Positions 32,875 through 40,186 of a DNA stretch of 42,715 nucleotides are shown in pieces. The stretch's first letter is position 1, and the number at the start of each line of letters is the position of its first letter. The notes beneath the pieces are model-generated. The model saw only the letters and a list, made by a program, of their open reading frames with translations, searched no databases and had not been told where the DNA came from. Source of the DNA: Candidatus Rokuibacteriota bacterium (GTDB taxonomy: Bacteria > Methylomirabilota > Methylomirabilia > Rokubacteriales > CSP1-6). The DNA is taken from the NCBI GenBank assembly GCA_016179925.1, contig JACPCG010000017.1:1-42715 (forward strand), written 5' to 3'. The position numbers were made by a program, and so were the translations under genes.

Positions 32875-32904
32875 AGTGTAGGCCCACCCGCGGAGATGGG
32901 TCAA
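32875..32904 (-). promoter_or_regulatory. sigma-70-like promoter for the DUF4242/cyclase operon
   Basis: On the minus strand TTGACC (32904 to 32899) and TACACT (32880 to 32875) are separated by 18 bp. It is the best canonical -35/-10 pair in the window. Start would be near 32868, giving about 45 nt of leader with a strong ribosome site. Confidence 0.65.
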
Positions 32905-32978
32905 GTGGCCTAGAAAGCGTAAGTAATGTGGATGGGACCGTGCCCGTCGCGAGGCTTCCCTGAGCCCGGGCTCCGGGG

Positions 32979-32984
32979 TAGACT
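32979..32984 (+). promoter_or_regulatory. candidate -10 element (TAGACT)
   Basis: TAGACT lies 7 nt before the GTG at 32992, in the leaderless-type spacing. It selects this GTG over the upstream in-frame start at 32926. Confidence 0.45.
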
Positions 32985-32991
32985 GCGCCGC

Positions 32992-33822
32992 GTGACGACG
33001 GAACCTCTGCCCGAGTACCGCGTCAAGGCGCGGAACACCTCCGAGGCGTCCGAGAACAAGATCCACGACGACGTGGTCGCCCGGCAGTACGGCTTCCGCG
33101 GAGGCCTGGTGCCGGGCGTGACCGTGTACGCGTACATGACCCGTCCGCTCGTCGAGGCCTTCGGCGCGGCGTGGCTCGAGCGCGGCACGGCCACGGTGAG
33201 GTTCGTCCGGCCGGTGCTCGACGGCGAGGAGGTCACGGTCAGCGGCTCCGTGACGGGGCGCGACGCGAAGGCGGTGACGGCCGCGCTCACCGCCACGACC
33301 GCCGCGGGAGGCGAGTGCGCGACGCTGACGGCGACGCTTCCCGCGGGCACGCCCGTGCCCGTGAACCTCGCCCTCTACGCCGCGGCGCCGCTGCCGGCCG
33401 AGCGGCCCGCCGCCACGCGCGAGCATCTCGGCGGGCTGGCGGCGTTCGGCACGCCGGTCGAGACCTACGACGAGGCGCGCGCGGCCGAGTATCTCCAGGG
33501 CGTGAGCGACGCCCACCCTCTCTACCGCGGCGCGGGCGCCCGGGCGCACCCCGCGTTCTTCCTCCACCAGGCCAACCGCGTGCTCTCGCAGAACGTGCGG
33601 ATGGGACCGTGGATCCACGCCGGCAGCGTGGTCCGCCATCTCGGCGGCGCGCGCGTCGGCGAGACACTCGCCGCGCGCGGGCGGGTCCGCTCGCTCTTCG
33701 AGAAGAAGGGCCGCGAGTTCGTCGAGCTGGACGTGGTCATCGTCGCCGGTGACCGCCCGCGTCCGGTCGCCCACGTCCTCCACACCGCGATCTACCGGCT
33801 GCCCGCCCCCGACGCCCGTTGA
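32992..33822 (+). CDS. MaoC-like double-hotdog hydratase
   Basis: 276 residues. The first hotdog domain carries HDDVVARQYGFRGGLVPG, a variant of the hydratase-2 signature, and TVRFVRPVLDGEEVTVSG. The second domain runs from about 155 to the end and includes a HPAFFLHQANRVLSQNV helix and SVVRHLGGARVGETLAARG. Double-hotdog MaoC proteins hydrate 2-enoyl-CoAs. It heads a co-directional group of acyl-CoA genes. GTG placed by the TAGACT element 7 nt upstream. Confidence 0.8.
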   Translation: MTTEPLPEYRVKARNTSEASENKIHDDVVARQYGFRGGLVPGVTVYAYMTRPLVEAFGAAWLERGTATVRFVRPVLDGEEVTVSGSVTGRDAKAVTAALTATTAAGGECATLTATLPAGTPVPVNLALYAAAPLPAERPAATREHLGGLAAFGTPVETYDEARAAEYLQGVSDAHPLYRGAGARAHPAFFLHQANRVLSQNVRMGPWIHAGSVVRHLGGARVGETLAARGRVRSLFEKKGREFVELDVVIVAGDRPRPVAHVLHTAIYRLPAPDAR

Positions 33823-33838
33823 TTCGTCGCCCTGCGCG

Positions 33839-33847
33839 TGCTAGAAA
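33839..33847 (+). promoter_or_regulatory. extended -10 element (TGC TAGAAA)
   Basis: TGCTAGAAA, 27 nt before the ATG at 33875, followed by a GAGGAGG ribosome site (33862-33868). This promoter has a normal leader, in contrast to the leaderless-type ones. Confidence 0.4.
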
Positions 33848-33874
33848 CGCTCATCCCCCGCGAGGAGGCGGCCG

Positions 33875-35080
33875 ATGGATCTGAACTACTCGGCTGAGGA
33901 CCGCGAGTTCCGGGACAACACGCGGCGCTGGCTCGAGGCCAACGTGCCGACGCAGGAGCTCGCGACACTGGAGGAGCGCAAGGCGTGGCACCGGAAGCTC
34001 TACGAGGCCGGCTACGTCGGCATGCTCTGGCCACGCGAGTTCGGTGGCTGGGGAGCCTCGCCGATGCAGCAGGCGATCGTGCAGGACGAGATGGCGCGCG
34101 TCAGCGCGCCGCCGCCGATCAACGGGCTCGGCATCGGCTTCATCGGCCCGACGATCATCGTCCACGGCACCGACTGGCAGAAGCAGCGCTACCTCAAGAA
34201 GATGCTCACGGCCGAGGAGATCTGGTGCCAGCTCTACTCCGAGCCCAACGCGGGCTCGGACCTCGCGAGCCTCCGGACGCGCGCGGAGGACCAGGGCGAC
34301 CACTTCCTCGTCAACGGCCAGAAGATCTGGACCTCCAGTGGGCCGATTTCGGACTGGGGAATCCTCCTGGCGCGGACCGATTCGAAGGTCGCCAAGCACA
34401 AGGGCATCTCGTGCTTCCTCCTCCACATGCGCCAGCCCGGCGTCGAGGTGCGCCCGCTCAGGCAGATCACGGGGTCCTCGCTCTTCTCGGAGGTCTTCAT
34501 GACCAACGCCCGCGCCGAGAAGCGGGACCTCATCGGCAAGCTGAACCAGGGCTGGGAGATCGCGCAGACCACGCTCGGCTGGGAGCGCGGCGCCAACTCG
34601 CTCGGCCGCGTCACGCGCTACGCGATCGCCTTCACTCAGCTCGTCCGCGCCGCCAAGGAGCTCAAGCGCGGCGGGCGGCCGCTCTTCGACGACCCCGTCG
34701 TCCGCGCCAAGCTGGGGCGGATCTACGCGGATCTCGAGGTCCAGCGCTACGCGGGGCTCCGCGTCCTCTCGGCGCTCCTGAAGAGCGATTCGCCGGGCGC
34801 GGCGTCGTCCATCACCAAGCTCTCGTACACCGAGTTCGAGAAGCGCTACTACGAGCTGGCGCTCGAGATCCTCGGGCACCGGGGCCAGCTCATCTCCGCG
34901 CGCGAGGAGTTCGAGGAGGTGGACACCTCCTCCGGCGAACCCGGCACCTGGGCGACCGCGTTCCTCTGGTCACGCGCCGGGACGATCTACTCGGGCTCGT
35001 CCGAGATCCAGAAGAACATCATCGGCGAGCGCGTGCTCGGCCTGCCGAAGGAAGTGCGCGCCGACCGCCTGAAGGCCTGA
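33875..35080 (+). CDS. acyl-CoA dehydrogenase, large subunit of a probable heteromeric pair
   Basis: 401 residues. Family blocks: MDLNYSAEDREFRDNTRRWL, GMLWPREFGGWGAS, CQLYSEPNAGSDLASLRTRA for FAD contact, VNGQKIWTSSG and the C-terminal GTIYSGSSEIQKNIIGERVLGLP. The HGG..EY region with the usual catalytic Glu is not evident, whereas it is intact in the gene right behind. This resembles the two-subunit enzymes of steroid side-chain degradation, in which only one subunit carries the base. Strong ribosome site GAGGAGG. The gap to the next gene is 4 bp. Confidence 0.9.
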   Translation: MDLNYSAEDREFRDNTRRWLEANVPTQELATLEERKAWHRKLYEAGYVGMLWPREFGGWGASPMQQAIVQDEMARVSAPPPINGLGIGFIGPTIIVHGTDWQKQRYLKKMLTAEEIWCQLYSEPNAGSDLASLRTRAEDQGDHFLVNGQKIWTSSGPISDWGILLARTDSKVAKHKGISCFLLHMRQPGVEVRPLRQITGSSLFSEVFMTNARAEKRDLIGKLNQGWEIAQTTLGWERGANSLGRVTRYAIAFTQLVRAAKELKRGGRPLFDDPVVRAKLGRIYADLEVQRYAGLRVLSALLKSDSPGAASSITKLSYTEFEKRYYELALEILGHRGQLISAREEFEEVDTSSGEPGTWATAFLWSRAGTIYSGSSEIQKNIIGERVLGLPKEVRADRLKA

Positions 35081-35084
35081 CGCC

Positions 35085-36203
35085 ATGGACTTCTCGTTCA
35101 GCCCCGACCAGCAATTGCTCAAAAATTCGGCCCGGGCGTTCCTCGACGAGCACATGAAGCCCGCCACGGTGCGCCTCCTCTGGGACGACCCGCGCGGCGA
35201 GAGCGACACGCTGTGGAAGGAGATGGCCCAGCTCGGCTGGCTCGGCCTCTCCCTGCCCGAGGCCTACGGCGGCAGCGCGCTCGGCATGGTCGAGACCGCC
35301 GTCCTCCTCGAGGAAATCGGCCGCGCCGCCTGCCCCGGCCCCTACTGGCCGACCGCGCTGGCCGCCACCGCGATCGAGCGGGCCGGCAGCGACGCGCAGA
35401 AGAAGCGCTGGCTCTCCGCCGTCGCCACGGGAGACGCGCGGGCGACGATCGCCCTCCTCGACGCCGACCTCGACTGGAACCCCGAGGCGATGACGACGCG
35501 CGCCGAGAAAAGCGGCAGCGGCTTCACGCTCTCGGGCACGAAACAGTTCGTCCCCTGGGCCCACGTCGCCGACGTGCTCCTCGTGCCCGCGAAGACGACC
35601 GACGGCCTGACGCTCTTCCTCGTGGACCCCTCCGCGGCCGGCCTCACCCTCGAGCCCGCGCCGGTGATGGACCTCGCGGCCCGTCTGACGGCCGTGAAGC
35701 TCGAGAAGGTCGCCGTCCCGGCCGACGGCGTTCTGGGCGGGCCCGGCCAGGCGGGGCCGCTCCTCGCCGAGCTGCTCCGCCGCGGCGCCGTCGGTGCGGC
35801 GGCCGAGATGCTCGGCGCCGCGCGCCGCTGCCTCGACATGGCGGTCGAGTACGCGAAGGTGCGCGAGCAGTTCGGCCAGCCGATCGGCTCCTTCCAGGCG
35901 ATCCGCCACAAGTGCGCCGAGATGCTGCTCGAAGTGGAGAACTCCCACTCGGCCGTCTACTACGCGGCGTGGGCGCTCGACGCCGGGGCCGAGGACGCCG
36001 CGCTGGCCGCCTCGGTCGCCAAGGCGTACGTCGGGGACGCCGCGCGCAGGGTGTGCGGCGAGGCGATCCAGGTCCACGGCGGCATCGGGTTCACCTGGGA
36101 GTACGATCTCCATCTCTATTTCAAGCGGGCGAAGGCGCTCGAGCCCCTGTACGGCGACGGCGACTACCACCGCGAGCTGATCGTGCGGCGCGTCGCGGGA
36201 TGA
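35085..36203 (+). CDS. acyl-CoA dehydrogenase, small subunit of a probable heteromeric pair
   Basis: 372 residues. It starts MDFSFSPDQQLLKNSARAFL and has LGLSLPEAYGGSALG and the C-terminal VHGGIGFTWEYDLHLYFKRA with the likely catalytic Glu339. The FAD-contact block is weaker (IALLDADLDWNP), as in the accessory-type partner subunits. Its 4-bp spacing from the larger dehydrogenase gene suggests an alpha2beta2 enzyme that dehydrogenates a bulky or branched acyl-CoA. Its stop overlaps a 10-codon mini-ORF that leads into the CoA transferase gene. Confidence 0.9.
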   Translation: MDFSFSPDQQLLKNSARAFLDEHMKPATVRLLWDDPRGESDTLWKEMAQLGWLGLSLPEAYGGSALGMVETAVLLEEIGRAACPGPYWPTALAATAIERAGSDAQKKRWLSAVATGDARATIALLDADLDWNPEAMTTRAEKSGSGFTLSGTKQFVPWAHVADVLLVPAKTTDGLTLFLVDPSAAGLTLEPAPVMDLAARLTAVKLEKVAVPADGVLGGPGQAGPLLAELLRRGAVGAAAEMLGAARRCLDMAVEYAKVREQFGQPIGSFQAIRHKCAEMLLEVENSHSAVYYAAWALDAGAEDAALAASVAKAYVGDAARRVCGEAIQVHGGIGFTWEYDLHLYFKRAKALEPLYGDGDYHRELIVRRVAG

Positions 36204-36240
36204 CCGGCCCGGGAGCCACACCGCCCCCGTGACCGGCCCG
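36200..36240 (+). repeat. duplicated start region and 10-codon mini-ORF before the CoA transferase gene
   Basis: ATGACCGGCCCG (36200-36211) overlaps the dehydrogenase stop, and GTGACCGGCCCG (36229-36240) is the start of the CoA transferase. The first copy opens a 10-codon frame (MTGPGATPPP) that stops in the TGA of the second copy (36230-36232). The offset is 29 bp. Confidence 0.55.
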
Positions 36241-37386
36241 CCGCCGCTCGACGGGATCCGCGTCGTCGACTGCACGAGCTACATCGCCGGCTCGTACGCC
36301 GCGATGCAACTCGCCGACATGGGCGCGGACGTCGTGAAGGTCGAGTCGCTCGAGGGCGACTCCTTCCGCGAGCTGCCCGGCTTCTTCGGCTGGAACCGCG
36401 GCAAGCGCTCACTCGCCGTCGATCTGAAAACCGCCGAGGGTCGCGACATCGTCGAGCGGCTGGTGGAGCGCGCGGACGTCTTCATGGAGAACATGCGGCC
36501 CGGCGTCGCCGACCGCCTCGGCGTCGGCTACGCGCGGCTCGCCGCGCTCAATCCGCGTCTGGTCTACTCCTCGGTGACGGCGTTCGGCTCGAGCGGCCCT
36601 GGCGCCGACCGCCCCGGCTTCGACCCGCTCTTCCAGGCGATGTCGGGCGTGATGGTGCTCCAGGGGTTCGGCGGCCCGCCGCAGTACCTCCGCATCCCCG
36701 TCACCGACTACTACGCGGCCGCGCTCGCCACCCAGGCGATCCTCGCCGCCCTCCTCACGCGCGAGCGCACCGGGTGCGGCCAGCGGGTGGAGACCTCGCT
36801 CCTGCGCGCGGCGTTCGCGCTGCAGTCCGGCACCGTGCTGCAGTACCCGTCGAAGCCCTCGATCATCCGCGACAACCCGACGTACCGCCTCTACCAGGCG
36901 GGCGACGCCCAGTGGTTCTTCCTCGCGGTCGGCAACCAGGCCTTCTGGGTGAAGCTCTGCAGCGCGCTCGACATGGAGCACCTCGCCGACGATCCGCGGT
37001 TTGCCTCGTGGCTCCTGCGCCTCGAGAACAACCAGGCGCTGCTGCCGCTCATGGAAGCCACGTTCAAGTCGGAGCCTCGTAGCCACTGGCTCGAGGTGCT
37101 CGCGGCGAACGACATCCCGGCGGCGCCGGTTCAGACGGTCGCCGAGTTCATGGCCGATCCGGCGGCGCGCCACCACGACATGATCCGCGCGTACGACCAC
37201 CCGGACGTCGGGCGTCTCACCATGATGGGCGAGCCGCTCGTCTTCTCCGAGACGCCGGCGCGCGATGCCGGCCCGCCGCCGGCGCTCGGCCAGCACACCG
37301 ACGCGGTGCTCGGGGAGCTGGGCTACACGGACGTCGGCATCGCCGAGTTGAAGCGGTGCGGCGTCGTGAAAGGATCCGCGACATGA
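36229..37386 (+). CDS. class III CoA transferase (CaiB/BaiF family)
   Basis: 385 residues, complete. PLDGIRVVDCTSYIAGSYAAMQLADMGADVVKVE is the family N-terminus (split over residues 6-39). RPGVADRLGVGY and the catalytic Asp160 in IPVTDYYAAALA are present, as is the later NDIPAAPVQTVAEF segment. It moves CoA between organic acids and would activate the substrate of the pathway formed with the two dehydrogenases and the hydratase. The GTG at 36229 is the second copy of a duplicated start. It ends in ATGA with the small ORF. Confidence 0.93.
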   Translation: MTGPPPLDGIRVVDCTSYIAGSYAAMQLADMGADVVKVESLEGDSFRELPGFFGWNRGKRSLAVDLKTAEGRDIVERLVERADVFMENMRPGVADRLGVGYARLAALNPRLVYSSVTAFGSSGPGADRPGFDPLFQAMSGVMVLQGFGGPPQYLRIPVTDYYAAALATQAILAALLTRERTGCGQRVETSLLRAAFALQSGTVLQYPSKPSIIRDNPTYRLYQAGDAQWFFLAVGNQAFWVKLCSALDMEHLADDPRFASWLLRLENNQALLPLMEATFKSEPRSHWLEVLAANDIPAAPVQTVAEFMADPAARHHDMIRAYDHPDVGRLTMMGEPLVFSETPARDAGPPPALGQHTDAVLGELGYTDVGIAELKRCGVVKGSAT

Positions 37387-37529
37387 GTTACGTGAGCATG
37401 AAGGAGGCGATCAACGCCACCGCCGGGGCGCTCCACCGGGCGACCTCGTTCGCCGACGCCGACCAGAGCCAGCTCACGTCGGGCTTCGAGGCGGCGCGGA
37501 CCGCGCGCCAGCGGTTCGGCCGGCGCTGA
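37383..37529 (+). CDS. small ORF, 48 residues, between CoA transferase and enoyl-CoA hydratase genes
   Basis: The ATG overlaps the CoA transferase stop (ATGA), and the TGA lies one base before the ATG of the hydratase. The product begins MSYVSMKEAINATAG, is helical and has no signal peptide. Both ends fit translational coupling, which supports a real small protein. Its first residues (MSY) equal those of the next gene (MSYETIQ), so the start region may be another duplication. Function unknown. Confidence 0.5.
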   Translation: MSYVSMKEAINATAGALHRATSFADADQSQLTSGFEAARTARQRFGRR

Positions 37530-37530
37530 C

Positions 37531-38313
37531 ATGAGCTACGAGACGATTCAGTACCAGCTCGCTGACGGCGTCGCGACGATCACGCTGAACCGCCCCGACG
37601 TCCACAACGCGATGAACGAACAAATGCGCCAGGAGCTGACGCGCTGCTTCGGCGAGCTGTCGGCGAGCGACGACGCGCGGGTCATCGTCGTCACCGGCGC
37701 CGGCGAGCGCGCGTTCTCGGCGGGCGCCGACATCCGGGAGTTCGTCGCGCCCCAGGTGCCCACGCGCTTCCGGGAGAGCCGCAGGCGCGTGGACTTCCGC
37801 GCCGTCATGGACCGCTGCCCCCAGCCGCTCATCGCGGCGATCCGCGGCTACGCCTTCGGCGGCGGCCTCGAGCTGGCCCTCGCGTGCGACATCCGGATCG
37901 CGGGCGAGGACGCCCGGCTCGGCCTCACCGAGATCGACCTGGCGATCATCCCGGGCGGCGGTGGCACCCAGCGCCTACCGCGCCTCGTCGGACGCGGCCG
38001 GGCGCTCGAGATGATCCTCAGCGGCGCGCGGATCGACGCCCGCGAGGCGCTCCGGATCGGCCTCGTCGAGCGCGTCGTCCCGGCCGCCGACGTGCTCGCC
38101 GCCGCGCTCGCGCTGGCGAAGACGCTCGCCGCGAAGGCGCCGGTGGCGCTCCGCTATGCGAAGGAGGCGCTCGTGAAGGGGCTCGAGCTGCCGCTCGCCG
38201 ACGGCCTCCGGTTCGAGCACGACCTGGCGACGCTCCTCAGGACCACCGAGGACCGCGTCGAGGGCGCGAAAGCGTTCCTCGAGAAGCGCAAGCCCCGCTT
38301 CACGGGCAAATAG
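37531..38313 (+). CDS. enoyl-CoA hydratase (crotonase)
   Basis: 260 residues with the complete crotonase set: TLNRPDVHNAMNE, AFSAGADI, GYAFGGGLELALACD (Glu114) and LGLTEIDLAIIPGGGGTQRLP (Glu134). Both catalytic Glu are present, so hydration of a 2-enoyl-CoA is likely. It is the last clear acyl-CoA gene of the operon beginning at 32992 and serves as the intact comparison for the deleted crotonase at 12118. Confidence 0.93.
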   Translation: MSYETIQYQLADGVATITLNRPDVHNAMNEQMRQELTRCFGELSASDDARVIVVTGAGERAFSAGADIREFVAPQVPTRFRESRRRVDFRAVMDRCPQPLIAAIRGYAFGGGLELALACDIRIAGEDARLGLTEIDLAIIPGGGGTQRLPRLVGRGRALEMILSGARIDAREALRIGLVERVVPAADVLAAALALAKTLAAKAPVALRYAKEALVKGLELPLADGLRFEHDLATLLRTTEDRVEGAKAFLEKRKPRFTGK

Positions 38314-38315
38314 TA

Positions 38316-39308
38316 GTGCGGTTCGCGTACTACAGCCGCCTGAGCCGCGCCCAGCAGAAGATCTACGACCGCAGCGACGGCATCGCCGAGATCCGCCTCG
38401 CGACGCCGGCGGCCCTCCACCCCCTCGTCGCGGCGCTGGACGCCGCGCTCAAGTCGGAAGACCGGGCGGAGACCCAGCGGGTGACCGCGGCGCTGATCGG
38501 CGCGCTCAACGACGCGATGGGCCTGCCGCCCGTGAAGGTGGAGGTCCTCGCCGCGCGGCCGCACGCTGGCTGGGGCGAGCTCCACGGCCTCTACACGAAC
38601 GAGCGCGGCAAGCCGATCACGATCCAGCTCTGGATGCGGACCGCCAAGCAGAAGCGCGTCGTCGCATTCCGGACCTATCTCCGGACCCTGCTCCACGAGG
38701 TCGGCCACCACGTGGACTACGCGGGCCTGCGCCTGGCGGACTCCTTCCACACGGAGGGGTTCTACAAGCGCGAGTCGAGCCTCTTCTACCAGCTCGTGCC
38801 CGAGAGGAAGGCCGCCATGCTGACGATCGACGACCGGATGAAGCTCCCCGTCGCCGAGAACTTGGAACGAATGGAGCGGGCGGCCGACGACCTCGCGTCG
38901 GCGATCAAGGGGGCGGGCGACGCCGCACTTTCGCGCCGTCCCGACGCGAAGAACTGGTCGGCGAAGGAGGTCGTCTGCCACCTGCGCGACGCCGAGGAGT
39001 ATCTGCTGCTCCGGGTCTGGATGGCGCTGACGCTCGACGAGCCGACGTTCCCGGCGCCGGATCAGGAGCGCTGGGCCGAGGACCGCCAGTACCAGCGGAA
39101 CGACGCCCCGGAGGCGCTCGCCGCCTTTCGCCGCCGGCGCCAGGAGTCGCTAGCGCTCTTCCGCGGGCTCGCTCCGGCCGACCTCGGGCGGGGCGGGATG
39201 CGCGAGGGTTTCCCCCGGACCACGGTCGCCGACCACGCGGCGATCCTCGCCTGGCACGACGACAACCACCTCGACCAGCTCAAGCGCGCGCTGGAGGGGC
39301 GCGCCTGA
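38316..39308 (+). CDS. HEXXH metallopeptidase-like domain fused to a DinB-family domain
   Basis: 330 residues, GTG start 3 bp after the preceding gene. Residues 1-165 contain LLHEVGHHVDYAGLRL with a zinc-type HEVGH motif (127-131) and a candidate third ligand Glu at HTEGF (147), preceded by a beta-rich part (GLYTNERGKPITIQLWM). Residues 175-330 are a DinB/YfiT-like four-helix bundle: NWSAKEVVCHLRDAEEYLLLR (His222) and DHAAILAWHDDNHLDQLKRAL (His307, His314, His318), the usual metal triad region. DinB proteins include thiol transferases and stress proteins. The fusion with a peptidase-like domain is unusual. No frameshift sign is seen at the joint near 168. Confidence 0.8.
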   Translation: MRFAYYSRLSRAQQKIYDRSDGIAEIRLATPAALHPLVAALDAALKSEDRAETQRVTAALIGALNDAMGLPPVKVEVLAARPHAGWGELHGLYTNERGKPITIQLWMRTAKQKRVVAFRTYLRTLLHEVGHHVDYAGLRLADSFHTEGFYKRESSLFYQLVPERKAAMLTIDDRMKLPVAENLERMERAADDLASAIKGAGDAALSRRPDAKNWSAKEVVCHLRDAEEYLLLRVWMALTLDEPTFPAPDQERWAEDRQYQRNDAPEALAAFRRRRQESLALFRGLAPADLGRGGMREGFPRTTVADHAAILAWHDDNHLDQLKRALEGRA

Positions 39309-39361
39309 AGTAAAGACTTGAGCCTCGCCAATCGTCTAAGAGCTGAATGGAACCCCACTGA

Positions 39362-40186
39362 ATGGCGCCGTCACGCTTCGATGACATCGGTTACTGGTCC
39401 GAGCTCAAGCTCGAAATCATCAAGAAGTATGCGGCCGCGTACTCGACGATCTTGTCGCGTCAGCGCGACTTATACCACCTCTATGTTGATGCATTCGCGG
39501 GCGGTGGCGTGCACATCTCCCGAAGCACCGGCGAGTTTGTTGCTGGCAGCCCGCTCAATGCCCTACTGATAGAACCGCGATTCCGCGAATACCACCTGAT
39601 TGACATCGACCGAGACAAGATCACCTCCCTGCGCGAGCTCGTGGGCGACCGGTCCGACGTTTACATCTACGAGGGCGACTGCAATCCGATCCTGCTTCAC
39701 GAAGTCTTCCCGAGAATCCGCTACGAAGATTCCCGCAGAGCTCTCTGTCTCCTGGATCCCTACGGTCTGCACCTCGCATGGGACGTCATACGTACTGCCG
39801 GGCAGCTTCGCACTATCGATATGTTCCTGAACTTCCCTGTCGCTGACATGAATCGGAATGTGCTCTGGCGGGATCTGGAGGGGGTCGATCCTGGGAACGT
39901 CGAACGGATGAACAGGTTCTGGGGCGATGACTCTTGGCGAAGTATCGCATATACCACATCCGGTAATCTCTTCGGGTGGCCCGAGAAGGCGGCCAACGAA
40001 ACTATTGCTGAGGGCTTCCGGGAGCGACTGAAGGGCGTGGCGAACTTCAAGCATGTTCCTGAACCCTTGCCGATGAGAAACTCTCAAGGCGCAATCGTCT
40101 ACTATCTGTTTTTTGCTTCCCAAAGCGCCACCGCCGACCACATCATCAGAGACATCTTCGGACGATACAGAGAGCGGGGAGCCTAG
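39362..40186 (+). CDS. tcmP: three-Cys-motif partner protein TcmP, methyltransferase-like fold
   Basis: 274 residues of the TcmP family, recognised by its start (YWSELKLEIIKKYAAAYSTI), YHLYVDAFAGGG and by the Gp37/Gp68-type gene directly behind it. The order DAFAGGG (43-49), acidic pair in LIDID (79-83), EGDCNP (104-109) and LLDPYG (131-135) looks like a Rossmann SAM methyltransferase with a DPPY-like motif. That functional reading is my inference. The gene has visibly lower GC and different third-position use from its neighbours, a sign of recent transfer. Its stop is followed immediately by the ATG of the partner gene. Confidence 0.88.
   Translation: MAPSRFDDIGYWSELKLEIIKKYAAAYSTILSRQRDLYHLYVDAFAGGGVHISRSTGEFVAGSPLNALLIEPRFREYHLIDIDRDKITSLRELVGDRSDVYIYEGDCNPILLHEVFPRIRYEDSRRALCLLDPYGLHLAWDVIRTAGQLRTIDMFLNFPVADMNRNVLWRDLEGVDPGNVERMNRFWGDDSWRSIAYTTSGNLFGWPEKAANETIAEGFRERLKGVANFKHVPEPLPMRNSQGAIVYYLFFASQSATADHIIRDIFGRYRERGA

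Noticed and set aside
36229-36260. Functional pairing of the CaiB fragment at 11942 with this intact CoA transferase by recombination
   Set aside because: The two N-termini are only generally similar in family motifs and share no long identical DNA, so one is not a recent copy of the other.
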